From assembly GCF_032854445.1 (NCBI RefSeq), contig NC_088295.1, positions 41,591,385 to 41,655,384 of the forward strand: DNA of 64,000 nucleotides. Reading direction: 5' to 3'. The notes under the pieces were generated by a model. That model had not been told where the DNA came from and did no database searches. It saw nothing but the letters and a program-made list of their open reading frames with translations. The translations under genes were made by a program, and so were the position numbers. Of this stretch, positions 52,036-62,064 are shown in pieces. The first letter of the stretch is position 1, and the number at the start of each line of letters is the position of its first letter. This stretch comes from Liolophura sinensis. Its lineage: Eukaryota > Mollusca > Polyplacophora > Chitonida > Chitonidae.

Positions 52036-52290
52036 CCCCGATATCACAGTTGGTGGAGCGTCCGCTTCGGGAGCGGTACAGCCACGGTCAGTCCTGGGTT
52101 GAGTCACACCTAAGACTTTAAGAGGAAGTTGTAACTTCCTCGCTTGGCGTTCAGCATAAAGGGGATAGTGCAACGACTGGTTGACCCGTACCAGTAGAAT
52201 GCCTCTGGCGGGGCGGCTGGCTTGCCTTCGGTAAGTCGTCTCAGTAAAGTACGACGTTAAACCCCAAGCACTCACTCACTCGACCACTCA
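52036..52290 (+). repeat. Third SINE family, nearly complete
   Basis: tRNA-like head GGCCCCGATATCACAGTTGG with GAGCGTCCGCTTCGGGAGCG and a worn B box (GTCCTGGGTTGAGTC). The body includes GGAAGTTGTAACTTCCTCG, CTTGGCGTTCAGC and GACTGGTTGACCCGTACCAG. The tail is TACGACGTTAAACCCCAAGC followed by ACTC repeats. A related, older copy lies at 57,549-57,815. Confidence 0.8.
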
Positions 52291-52356
52291 TTTTCTTGGT
52301 CACATTTCTGCACAAACTGCCAAAACAGGGTGGTTCACTCTGCTATCCACCAATCA

Positions 52357-52440
52357 TAAAACTGGCGGTCCCTTTATTGAGGTGAAAATGATTGAGTATG
52401 GCCAAAAAAAGCAATCTAATCAATAAGCCAATAAATAATA
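52357..52440 (+). repeat. Decayed SINE 3' end
   Basis: GGTCCCTTTATTGAGGTGAAAA, TGATTGAGTATGGC, AATCTAATCAATAAGCC and an AAAT-like tail. Recognisable only by its order of blocks. Confidence 0.5.
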
Positions 52441-53119
52441 TAATGTCAGAATCGATTATAAACTGACTCAACGGAGTGTTTGTGAGTCAAAAAAGTTCTA
52501 TTATCGGTATGGAAAGTAAAAGGTACTGTTCTAAAATTTTAAAGTTCTACCCACAAGGAAAGGGTTAAACTTGTGTGAAGATCAAACCAAAAAGATCGAC
52601 ATTTTGGTGTGTAATACTCTTTTCATGGGATAAAGGGAGACTATAAGGACGACAAAAGAGGAAATGTGTAGATGTTCAAAAGTTCCTATAGAGTGACTTC
52701 CCGTTACCATATAGATGAAAACAAGTCTATTCTAGAGCTTTAGCTTTATAGAATCGACAATCAGTTTTTGACAATGAAACCATTTGTTTCTTAATTATTC
52801 TTTTTGATTCCATACATAAAGTTCTCTTTAGCTCCTTTAGTTTAGGGCGACTAAACTAACATAAGCAAGGCATTCCTGAACAGTTGGCGGCTTCTATCCG
52901 AATGTCTGTTTTGGCGCATAGCTGGATTCCAACTTCAATTGATAATATATAATGTTTATGCAAATACTTAAAATAACGTAAATTACAGCAACCAGATAGA
53001 GAACTTAAAAACCTGACATATTCATCAAACTACGAAGCAACCTTGTACTCTAAGGAATACTCCTATTCATTCATCATTACATACTACATGTAGATAGCTC
53101 CAATGAATTATCCCATTTG

Positions 53120-53125
53120 TTTATT
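53120..53125 (-). terminator. Candidate poly(A) signal of the death-domain gene
   Basis: AATAAA on the minus strand (TTTATT on the plus strand), about 90 bases past the TGA stop at 53,215-53,217. Position and sequence suit a normal 3' end. Confidence 0.5.
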
Positions 53126-53214
53126 TGGGGAGCACTGTTTGGTGCTGAATGCACCAAGACGCCACGCCGTCTTAAGACAATTGCATGTACATGAGGAATG
53201 ATTTCTTCGAACCT

Positions 53215-56200
53215 TCAGGATGAGGTTGTTGTTGACGTCTTGATGTTGATTATGACCTTGTCCAAGGAGGCCAAAAGCTGTGGAACGTACGCCAAGAATC
53301 CCACCATTGATCTTTTCTCCGCTCCACTAAGGTTCAGTGGAACAAACTTGATGTCTTCTCTAAAAGGAAAGTCTGGGTGTAACATGAGTTCCAGATCCGA
53401 CATTGACCCTTCCACAGCAGAACTCACTCGTTTGTGCTTCTTTAGTCTTTGGTTAAGTTCTTCTGTCTTTTGCTTGATTTTGTTCACCATATCAGAGTAT
53501 TCTTTAAAAAGTTCTACGCAACTGGGTTCCACGTCACTAAAACACTTTATACGACAGTAACAATCCATGACATCACGAAATGACGTCATCTTAGTGTCTG
53601 TTCGAACTCTCTTTATTCCTTGCATGATGTCTTTCCAATTTTCTTGAAAACTTCTACACTGGTCCTTGAGCAAGGAAATTTCACTCCTGAAGACTTCTAG
53701 GACTTCAGGCCAATTGAATTCTGAAACACAGAGGAAACAAATGCTTTTGTATGCATTTTCAAGGTTATTTCAATAAAGAAAATTATCAATTCTGCATTGA
53801 TTCTATACCATGAAATCTATATTTTACAAGTTTTCCAGTGTGATTCTAAACGTACAAAATGTCCATAATAATATAAATGATTATACAGCACGGGGAGTAA
53901 AAGCAGAGAAGCTACGACAGTATGATAGTTTGCGAATTACAGCAGCGAAACCGGTCAAATACAGTTTCCTGTCAATTTACCCCAGTTATGGTTTCATTCT
54001 AATTGTTCATGTCAATGCTTAATTACTGGTAACTTACACATCCTAGCGCCATTGTTTACGCAGAATTACATGTATGTAAAACAATTGCAATGATATTAAC
54101 TGAAATTTATTAGACGTAACTGACTAAAGGTGCTGTGCTGTCATCATATTCAACACAGAATAACACGAAAAAAATTCGAAGCACCATACCCTCGTGACTT
54201 TCTTCGTGTCTGCTTCGAGAGCGCGAGGATTTGCTGGATTTGAGCAAACCTCGAGACAATTTTGTGGATAGTAATACCTCTCGACACCGCTCAAAATATG
54301 ATGAATCGATGTAAACTTCCAAGAAGATATCTTTCAATCCCATATCATCGAGAATGGTTTTCTTCACTAGTGTCGTTTGAAATAACTCCTCCAGTTGACC
54401 ACTCATGTAATATTGTTGAAGTTTTTCCAAACCTCTCAGGGATTTACAACCGAGTACGACAACGAGGCTGCCAAACATTATTCTTTTGACAAACACGTCC
54501 CGGAAGTCCATGAGAGTCGTGAGCGCCCTCTTGTGGTCATCCTCACTCTTTACGACACTGGTGTAAAAGTGTAAGACCATTTTCTGGTAAGTATCCTTCC
54601 AGTTTCCGGTGACTGGCTGTTCTGTCATAACCTCTGAGGCCGTTACCTCAGCGGCAACTTCGTCTGCAAAATAGACAGAAAATGCACAACATCCCAGTCT
54701 AGGGCCAGTTTAGTAAATAAGTCATTTCTGACCGGAACAAATATTTAGAATGCTTGGATTCTGTTACTGGAAGATGAAATTTTGACAAATTTGTCTTCAT
54801 ACAACATTTATGAGGTGGCCAAAGGTTTAATTTCTAGTGGCCTAGCCTAAAATCTAAAACTGAATTTCACATTTTGGTTCAAGCCAGAAATGGCTTTATG
54901 GAATTGGCCCTTGATCTTCCCTGGGTAAATTTAATAGATACCTTACAACAGATGACAGATAACGGATAAATATAGACCGCACTGATCCAGTGTGTTTTCT
55001 GGGATCTTTTCTGCTCACAGTACTTAGCGCAACATTGTAAGAACTTTTGTTATTCACTGGCTATTTAGTAGTTTCACTCAGTGAAAATACCTTAACTGAA
55101 CTGTACCACTGTTAGGTTTCTGTGTATGGACAATTTGGAAATTGTACTCGCGACTAATGGGTCCGTATTTTGTTTTGGAAGTACGATGCAGGAAACTATA
55201 TTGTTTAAAGAAATGGGACGATGATCACGAAATAACATTGAATAATCCAAAAATTAAGGCTACATCTCTCCATCAACATCTGAAAAATTGCGGGTTTGCT
55301 CATAACGACGGTTTGGGAACCCTCAATGTTACCACCCCCACCTCTCTCGGAATCAGTCAGTCAGAAGGTTCTGATCCTTGTGTCAAACCTGATTCTATCT
55401 TCCACTTCTCCCTCTTTTCTACTGACGAGTGACTGTACCGGCGGGCAGCTGATCGGGGTAGCAAAGTCGGCTGAGCGGCCGTAGTTTCCTTTCCGTTGCT
55501 CTGTTCACCACCAGCTGAAAATATTTACATTCATTATAAAAGACAACAGCTAGGGCACTAAAATCAGAGGAGTCACTCTGTGATAGGTGGCAAATGGTGA
55601 CGCCTAACCGGTGAAATACGACCACTTTATAATTTACCTCAGTTAGGGATTTATTAGAACAGTTCATGGAAATCCTTAAATATTAGCAATCGACACTTAC
55701 CCTAGTACCATGACATCAGCAGGATTAGGAAAATAAAAATATATGTGCAATGACGTTAATGGTAATTTCTTAGGCGTCAGTGATCAACAAGCGCACGAAA
55801 TACTTTGTTGTCATTATGGAAGATTTTTTGCTTCACTTTCAATAATAGTGCGGTTGTTTCATCCAGTGCAAATGCAGACACCAGGGACAGTCTCTATATC
55901 TTAATATTTCCTTAAATAATTGGCTGATGACATTGTGTATAACTTTCCACCCTTGTGCATCACATGACCAGTGGGTTTCGGTCTTTTTCATGTTCTTTTA
56001 CTTCCCTGTCAGTGCCCAAACCAAGGATCACTTACATAGTTTTAGCAAGGTTTGTTTGAAAAGCATGCCTTTGTTTCCACATCTAGTAAGCCTATAAGTG
56101 AAAAAGTTTCGAGTAAGGTGTCCAACACCAACGAAATACATAAACATGAGTTAATGCATCCTATTCACTGCTTTCTATATTTGTACCTTCTACCAAAAGA

Positions 56201-57395
56201 TTATATTTTAAATTTGTCCACTCCAGTCTGAAAGATTGTCTTATCTAAGTGTCAAGTCCGACATTCTCATACCACTCGTAGAGAGTAAAGGACAGTTTAA
56301 CTCGATAATCACAATTTCCTTTCCAAAACAATGTAAAACACCAGCTCTCACAGGAATACACAAAAAATAATATACATATATAGAAAATAAAGGTGGTAAT
56401 ATATAACAGAGAAGCAGCCAACATGTTTTCAATGATGCACGGAAGGAAGATTATCGGTATTTTATAAGTATGGCATTCTCGACTCTTACCAACTCTATAA
56501 ATGTGTCCATTGTAGAGCTTGAAGTAGTAAAGTGAAATGAATTTTTTAGATCAAATCATACAAAATAAAGTTTACAAAGTGAATTTAGATTTCTGACTTA
56601 AACACTGCTTACCTGACTTTCTTGACTTCATTGGAGACATCTTCCTGGAACGCTGTCCAGTGCTTTGTCTCTCTGGTTTTCGGACTGTGATTCCTTCCAC
56701 CGCCTCTGTAAAAATGTTACACGACATTATTCGTGTGTTATCACCACACAATGTTTGGTGCAAGTAAGGTACATTAAACACCATGAAGATAATTATAGTG
56801 GATACCAAAAGCTTCAAGTTTCTGTGAAGAAAAGTACATTGACAACTACTAACAGAATGACAGTGTCCGTCCATATTATATGTTGACTTCTGTCTTGTTC
56901 ATAAATAAAACAACAGATCTAAATCGGCGCATTCCAAAGCCGATAATCGTAAGGCAGATTTCCAAAACAACTTTAAACACATTTATTCCGTTCTGAATAT
57001 GTGTGAAAAAATTCCAAAATAGTAAATATAGCTGATAACATGAAATACCGATGAAGGGAAGACGGTCATTATTCTAGACATGACATCCAATTCAAATTTT
57101 AGAGTAAACAGTGTACTGCTGGAATACTACTATAAGTATCCCAGGCCCTAGCTACCTTCTGCTCTCTTCAATTCACACCGTCTCAGAGCCTTGATTAGCT
57201 TTGCCTTCGTGGCCCCCTTGCCCTCCCTGTCCAGCCAGATACACAGACCCTGGTAAGCCATCTCGGACAGCCTCTCCCATGGCTTTCCCCTTTCTACCTC
57301 GAACAGCTCCTCTTCAGGCACGTCTAACTCACGACACACATCCTTCCACTGGCGGATGATCAGCGGTGCGACGGTCCGGAATACATGACGAATAT
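53215..57395 (-). CDS. Death-domain / TRADD-N-like protein, 5'-partial
   Basis: Minus-strand exons in order: 57395-57156, 56705-56613, 55514-55389 (tentative), 54663-54190, 53720-53215 ending in TGA. Together they give about 479 residues. Exon 1 seen reads as a death domain: helical, with QWKDVCRELDVPEEELFEVE, WERLSEMAYQGLCIWLD and a final KLIKALRRCEL helix. A short basic Ser/Arg linker follows. The 474-base exon resembles the TRADD N-terminal domain, with GSLVVVLGCKSLRGLEKL, the helix SGQLEELFQTTLVKK and the strand IFLEVYIDSS. The last exon is helical with a KIKQKTEELNQRLKKHK stretch and is not recognised. The likely role is an adaptor in death-receptor or innate-immune signalling, inferred from the domains. 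All exon junctions are phase 1. The start codon and any exon upstream of 57,395 were not found. In vertebrate TRADD the order is TRADD-N then death domain, the reverse of this one. Confidence 0.72.
54190..54663 (-). other. TRADD-N-like exon of the death-domain gene
   Basis: Bounded by acceptor TTTTGCAG| and donor GAGG|GTATGG, 158 codons, phase 1 to 1. The assignment rests on the alternating strand and helix pattern and short matches by eye, not on an alignment. The end is Ser/Arg-rich (KSSKSSRSRSRHEESHE). Confidence 0.6.
55389..55514 (-). other. Tentative linker exon of the death-domain gene
   Basis: Acceptor ATTTTCAG|CTGG is good, donor ATCAG|GTTTGA is weak. Length 126 keeps phase 1 to 1. 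A closer donor (CCG|GTACAG) would break the frame. It encodes a polar linker (GGEQSNGKETTAAQ..). It may be skipped or used in only some transcripts. Confidence 0.35.
56085..56145 (+). repeat. Decayed SINE tail
   Basis: AGCCTATAAGTGAAAAAGTTTC, GAGTAAGGTGTCCAACACC and AACGAAATACATAAA match the shared SINE tail with many changes. Confidence 0.5.
56249..56480 (+). repeat. Interspersed repeat R, copy 1
   Basis: Shares ordered blocks with 61,108-61,373: GTCCGACATTC.CATACCA.TCGTAG, TTTCCAAAACAA.GT, AGCTC.CACAG, AGAGAAGC.G.CA and AATGATGC. It lies in an intron of the death-domain gene. Family unknown; it may be a short non-autonomous element. Confidence 0.6.
56927..57115 (+). repeat. Interspersed repeat R, copy 2 (partial)
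   Basis: Shares CCGATA, GATTTCCAAAACAACTTTAAACAC, a GACGGTCAT-like block and ATTCTAGACATGACATCC with the right half of copy 3 near 61,150-61,330. It lies just downstream (in gene direction) of the death-domain exon. Confidence 0.5.
57156..57395 (-). other. Death-domain exon
   Basis: 240 bases, phase 1 to 1. Acceptor TTTTTGTAG|ATATTC, donor GAAG|GTAGCT. The whole six-helix death domain is contained in this single exon, including the WERL..A..GL..WL core pattern. Confidence 0.75.
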
Positions 57396-58113
57396 CTACA
57401 AAAAGGTGATTTTATATGATTTGTCAGTTGTGGCACATAAGAAGCAGATGTTGATGTTTGTATGTTGGTGTTTTATAGCTCCTAGCTTAGCCCCATTTTC
57501 AAAACAACCTAAAACATCAATTCAAATATATTCTCATGTGTTACTGGTGACCGCTTCGGTAGCCAAATGATTAGAGCGTCCACCTCAAAGTTTGGTCGGT
57601 TCATACCAAAGACTTTACAATGGTACATTGTAAGACTGCTGTCTTGCTTGGCGCTCAGACCTGACAGGTTAGAGCTAGTTAGAGCTATGACTGGTTGGAC
57701 CGGTGTCAGTATATTGTGACTGAGTGGGGTGTCATGTCTGATGTCTTCGGTACTTTGGACACTGGATAACCCCAGTTGAAATTGTTAAGTATGACGTAAA
57801 ACCCAAAGCATACATTAACATGTGGATGTTTTTCTGGATGTTTGATTCAAACAGAGAAACTTGAGACTTTGGCTTGATTTATTTGTGAACATGCATATTT
57901 GGCTATTTGTGCTATAAATAATTTCTCTAATCTCGAATAAATATGATCACGATTCATCCGCTTAAGAGCACCAAAGTCAATTAATGTGTCAATTTATTTT
58001 AAAGCCCCTATCTGGGTATTGTAAATATTCAAGCAACTTTTTGTGAAAACATTGCACTGTTTTATATCGTGGATTGAAAACATCCATATCATCAGTCAAA
58101 TCAAAAATACCGC
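57396..58113. other. Upstream intron or 5' flank of the death-domain gene
   Basis: The SINE relic at 57,549-57,815, then AT-rich sequence with no exon recognised. The phase-1 partner exon required upstream of 57,395 is not here. Confidence 0.4.
57549..57815 (+). repeat. Third SINE family, diverged copy
   Basis: tRNA-like head GACCGCTTCGGTAGCCAAATG with GAGCGTCCACCTC, then CTTGGCGCTCAG, TATGACTGGTTGGACCGG and AAGTATGACGTAAAACCCAA. It follows the same order as 52,036-52,290. Confidence 0.7.
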
Positions 58114-58400
58114 TTAAACTCGAGAGTTACGACAGTCATCTAGGTAGTATCTGTTCTCCGGGTTCTGGGCCAGCATCTCACGTACATAAATGATCGCCAA
58201 TCTGATCGCCAATCTTTGTGTAGGCCGAAGCCCGTTCAGCTACATAGATCTACGCTGATCCTGCGTACTTCGTGGCTGACCTCGTGGCTGACCCCGGCTC
58301 CCTAGCCCCGGCTCCTCATATGTCTGCTCTTCTGCAGTGCTTACAGCGCTGGACAGCCGTACATCATATACATAAATGCACCCCACTTAACTGCAATCGA
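58114..58400 (-). pseudogene. Viral-element ORF remnant, unknown function
   Basis: A minus-strand frame ends at 58,114 with AQNPENRYYLDDCRNSRV before its TAA. It is open back to about 58,390, apart from one in-frame TAG near 58,240. It contains two 12-base tandem duplications (AGATTGGCGATC twice; GGTCAGCCACGA twice). I do not recognise the family. Composition resembles the neighbouring viral frames and not host intron sequence. Confidence 0.4.
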
Positions 58401-58420
58401 GGCCACAACGAGCACCTGGG

Positions 58421-59156
58421 CTAAGGGTGTTGGTGCACACATGTTTTGGCCGCCATGCGCGTGATACTACAAGTAAATCGAACTCCGATGTCCATCCTCT
58501 GAGCCGAACAGTATAATTTGCGGGGCAGTTTTTTCATGCAGGACGGTCGAGCTTCGTCACGCCCCCATTGCAGTAACTCTTCTTTCTTTTTCTTATCTAA
58601 TGAAATAGAGTTAGGAGGTATTACCCGAATCTGCTGCTTCACGTCTCTGTACTTATCGACTTCGCCAAGGATCAACTGAAACTCGGTTTCCGAAATGTTA
58701 CCGTCAATCAGCGCAGTGGAAACGTGGTCTGTTATGATATCAAGCTTACTCTCATCCAGTAGGCGGATCTCATTATGTTTCTTGCCTTTGGCGGCCAGGC
58801 GCCGTCTGACAAACTTGCCCACCCCGCTGAAAAGGCCGCAAGCAAAGCTCGCCCCCTCCATAACTATAGCTACGAGTGCCACAAAAGTCAACAATGGACA
58901 ACACCCCCAACCCCGCGACGTCCAGGCCCATGCCCGCCGCGAGTAGCGCGGTATTAATGCCATCGACCGGGTTGACGGCTCGGCGGTATTTCTTGTATAA
59001 ACCGGCTCTAGCATCCCTCTCACTTTTTAGCTCCTTTTCCAGAGCGCTTATATGATATAATCTATACTCGTGCGGATTGTCAGTCGGGGACGGGAGGGGG
59101 GGGGGGGGGGGGGGCAGAGGGGCAGAGGGTGGAAGAGTGGGATACAGCTTCGCCAT
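58421..59156 (-). pseudogene. Viral-element helical membrane-associated protein, one frameshift
   Basis: The ATG is at 59,154-59,156. The N terminus is proline-rich, because the plus-strand poly-G run at about 59,098-59,113 codes for prolines. A charged coiled segment follows (EKELKSERDARAGLYKK), then a small-residue hydrophobic stretch (GINTALLAAGMGLDVAG). The frame changes near 58,890-58,915 and continues with a second hydrophobic stretch and a charged tail (DESKLDIITDHVSTALIDG) to a stop at 58,421. The frameshift may be real decay or an error near the homopolymer. No enzymatic motif is seen. A structural or membrane protein of the element is a guess. Confidence 0.45.
59098..59113. repeat. 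Poly-G run
   Basis: Sixteen G residues inside the proline-rich coding stretch of the minus-strand frame above. Length error here would alter that frame by whole or partial codons. Confidence 0.85.
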
Positions 59157-59158
59157 CT

Positions 59159-59830
59159 CTATGTGGACGCAAGTGCAGTGTTTAATTCTAGTTCTGACAT
59201 GGGGCTAGTTCTTATTCTTACCCATTTCAACTGAATGCCATGTTCTAGATTTATTCGCCACGTTTGCACCGGGTGTGCCGCAGCGGCCTGGACATTGTCT
59301 ACCGTCGTCTCGACTTGAAAAGGTCCTCCCTTAAGCAGTTTTGCGACGACGGTCACGTCCTTAACGACATGTTCCTCAAGCGAAGAAGAATATGGAGGAA
59401 GCTCGGGAACTGCTTTAGGACCCAATACAATATCCAGAATGATTACCGCGCGGGTAACTGGGGAGGTGAAGGAAATGGTGAGTTGAGGTCGAGCCAGGAT
59501 TGTGTGTGAGGATCTCCTCCGATAGTATAGCCCTCTCCCGGCGACCCCTTCACACGGACTTTGTCCCCCAGAAGCGTGTACGACAGTAAAGCCGTGCCGC
59601 AATTAAAAACCTTACGTACCATACCACCCACTGATCTGAGGTCACAGCCAGATCAACGTCCCATTTGGGCGCATCCCATTTACGAGACCCCACCTTTCAT
59701 TCTCTGTCCGAACCTGTCCGATCTGTCCGAGTTTTTCGTGTAGATCCAGGGCCCCGACATCTATATCGGCGATCTCATTCAACTTTAGTGGTTCTTCATC
59801 AGATCTCCCGTGTGGCGCCTTCTTTCGCAT
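59159..59830 (-). pseudogene. Viral-element structural-type protein, at least two frameshifts
   Basis: Three minus-strand frames follow each other in register with one gene: 59,830-59,642, then 59,631-about 59,460, then about 59,490-59,159. The last has alternating beta-type segments (LTISFTSPVTRAVIILDIVL, WRINLEHGIQLKWVRI), which would suit a jelly-roll minor capsid or penton-like protein. I cannot name the family with confidence. It ends three bases before the next gene's ATG, so the two are tightly packed as in viral genomes. Confidence 0.4.
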
Positions 59831-59839
59831 ACAAACACC

Positions 59840-60985
59840 TCACTGAAACTGGTAGGCGTAAATCAGTCCTTCACAGGTCACAGGTCATACCTAATAGCGT
59901 TAAGCCCACCGCGCCGGCTAGCTAGTGTGGAGAGTACAAAAGGTACCGCGCGTCTGGCCTTCACGATCAAGCTCAATTCGACCGACTGTGGTCAATAACC
60001 TAGGACGCGCCATAGTCAAGAAGACCACGATTAAAATCAGCGGGAATGAAGTAATGTCCATGGACGACTCCGATGTGTTCCAGTGCTATGGTGATCCGTG
60101 GCTGACTAAAAACGAAGGGCAGAATGCGGCTTACCAAGGCATCGGTAATCCCAACATGCTCCCAACATAATCCCAACCCCGCGTCGAAGCGAGAGACGCG
60201 GATAGGGATGATGTTGGAGACAGTGCCATCGCGAGCGCAAATGCAACCGTTTCTACATCCTGCTGGATTTCGAGCTTCTGGAGAGTCATATGACGTTCTA
60301 TCAGAGCGCCTTAGCCGACCGGCTAGAGTACGAACTGACGTTCAATAACTACAACCGGTTCATAAAGCCGACAGATGATGCCGCTGCCAGATACGTTGTT
60401 GAAAACATAGGTCTGTAGTTGGTCGTGAAAAGGAGTTCGCTAGACAGATCCGCAACCAGTTGGGGAGGCTCGGCATACTATATGATCGCGTTCTCCGGCA
60501 CCACAAACTTGCAAAGAACAAATTGGACACACTCTGGAGCATAAATCTCAATGTGCCAACTAAATTCCTGAAAGGCGTCTTGATGCTGTTTGGCACCGAA
60601 GGAGCCGGATACTTCTACAACCCTCAGATCAGCAAGGTAGAGGTTACAATAATAGGCATCACAATCAGCTGTACAGCCAAGGATTGCGGACATACCAGCA
60701 ATGGGAAGAGGAAGTTCTTCCCCAGCTCACCTATCAAGAAGTGGGGCCCAGAGGTGGCAAAGAGGTGGCCTCAAGTCCAAGTATGCTCTGTGGTTCTACT
60801 TAAGGACCACACACGACGACCAGCTGCATGGAAGAGGAAGGAGCGTGGAGAACGCCAACGAAGGGGTGACCATACAGGTCACAAAAGAGGTTGAGAAGGC
60901 GGGCGCATTGAACGTTTATCGGTATGTGATCATGGACGCCCAGTTCCTCTTCCAAGATGGCAGATTCAAAGGCGTGCTGTATTAA
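59840..60985 (+). pseudogene. Major-capsid-like protein of the viral element, multiply frameshifted
   Basis: The coding sense hops between frames at least four times and one TAG interrupts it (near 60,418). Informative pieces are NNLGRAIVKKTTIKISGNEV (59,990-60,050), FYILLDFELLESHMTFYQ (about 60,255), WSINLNVPTKFLKGVLMLF (60,535-60,595), a strand-rich segment, and ALNVYRYVIMDAQFLFQDG before the stop at 60,983-60,985. The length, strand-rich character and position next to an ATPase suit a double-jelly-roll capsid protein, but this is inferred by eye. It is transcribed away from the minus-strand gene at 59,830. Confidence 0.45.
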
Positions 60986-61107
60986 TCCAGCTCAAATGTA
61001 CCCCAAGGACGCCCACAGTGCCATTATCTGCGGGCCAAACGGTCTTTGTACTCGACGCCACATCGTTATCCTATCCCCCACACTCCAGTATAACAAATAA
61101 AATCGTC

Positions 61108-61373
61108 ATGTCCGACATTCATATACCATTCGTAGTTCGTAAAGTGCGTTCCAAGTCGATATTCGCAAGATCCATTTCCAAAACAACGTTTAACACTAGC
61201 TCCCACAGACAAAGGTATGTAAGAAATTATACAAATAAGAAATAAAGCCGATAACACACAAGAGAGAAGCGGTCATCAGTTTTTAATGATGCCGAGCGGA
61301 CAGTGGATATTCCAGGCATGAATTCCATATCAAAATTCAAATTCGTAGTCCATGAATGAGTTCCAGGTCAAAT
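61108..61373 (+). repeat. Interspersed repeat R, copy 3, ending in the 49-bp inverted repeat
   Basis: Homologous to 56,249-56,480 and 56,927-57,115. Its last 49 bases (61,325-61,373) reappear exactly, in reverse complement, at 63,952-64,000. It sits between the capsid-like pseudogene and the ATPase fragment, where the ATPase N-terminus should be. Confidence 0.65.
61325..61373 (+). repeat. 49-bp inverted repeat, left arm
   Basis: CCATATCAAAATTCAAATTC.. through ..GGTCAAAT. The right arm is 63,952-64,000, with 49 of 49 bases identical in reverse complement. Similarity stops immediately after ..CAAAT, and at the other side it reaches the window edge. Confidence 0.95.
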
Positions 61374-61405
61374 AACAAAATAAATCATACCAGCGGCGGC
61401 AATAG

Positions 61406-61789
61406 GTGTTTTCAGACCCGGAGGTCTACTGCCTCGATCCCGGTGAGCGGCACCACAACTACCTCCGGGCGTTGTACACGCTTTTCCAGGGGAAACCCAC
61501 GCTGTACATCACCGACGACTGTAGCGCCCTGAAGGCGTTGACGCAGAAAAAGGGCATGCTCACTTCCCTGGCTTTCTCCGGCCGACACACAGACCAAAGC
61601 GTGTGGGCTCTAACTCAGAAGTATAACCCCGTTCTCAAGGACCTGCGCGAAAATACGCGTTGGGTTGCCCTCTTTCACTGTAAAGATCGGGATTCGTTAG
61701 AAGACTGCCTACGAGAGAATGATATCATCCCGACGCGGGGGGAGACAACGGCGGGTCAGCAGTTGCTCGTAGAGAAGCAAGCACGCTAA
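61406..61789 (+). pseudogene. Packaging-ATPase fragment (FtsK/HerA, A32-like), C-terminal part
   Basis: An uninterrupted frame of about 127 codons. It shows a Walker-B-type strand (TLYITDDCSA), a following AFSGRH segment, a sensor-type motif (WALTQKYN) and TRWVALFHCKD. Together these fit the genome-packaging ATPases of Polinton-like and nucleocytoplasmic viruses. No Walker A (P-loop) is present. The sequence upstream is repeat R and not coding, so the N-terminal half has been lost. Function cannot be retained. Confidence 0.55.
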
Positions 61790-61906
61790 GTTTGTGCTGA
61801 ATACTGATCAGCCGGCTCCATACCAGGTATTCTAAGCGCGTTAAGCATGATATGAGTGTCTTGAGTATGAGTTGAGCATGTGCTGAGCATATAGAGGTAT
61901 GCTAGC

Positions 61907-62059
61907 ATGTATGCTATCACACAGCTGCTGCTTTTTGCGGCAATCGCGGTGCAGTCCCTGCTCTTTATTGGCCTCGTGTATGACTATATTAGACTAAGGT
62001 GCCTGTTCATGGATATGTATGCAACAGCTATCACACCTCTTCTCCGTGTAGTAAAATAA
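61907..62059 (+). CDS. Small single-span membrane protein of the viral element
   Basis: 50 codons, ATG at 61,907, TAA at 62,057-62,059. The N-terminal half is one hydrophobic helix (LLLFAAIAVQSLLFIGLVY), followed by a short basic and polar tail. It ends five bases before the next ATG, so the two would be read together. No family recognised. Intact, unlike the large genes beside it. Confidence 0.4.
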   Translation: MYAITQLLLFAAIAVQSLLFIGLVYDYIRLRCLFMDMYATAITPLLRVVK

Positions 62060-62064
62060 ACAGA

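Larger units (their letters stand above)
50201..53119. other. Intergenic stretch between copy B and the death-domain gene
   Basis: AT-rich, with no recognisable exon. It contains the SINE pieces at 51,822, 52,036 and 52,357. The two genes on either side converge here, tail to tail. Confidence 0.5.

Noticed and set aside
55438-55514. 76-base version of the linker exon ending at CCG|GTACAG
   Set aside because: It would shift the frame relative to the next exon. The 126-base version keeps phase 1, though with a weaker donor.
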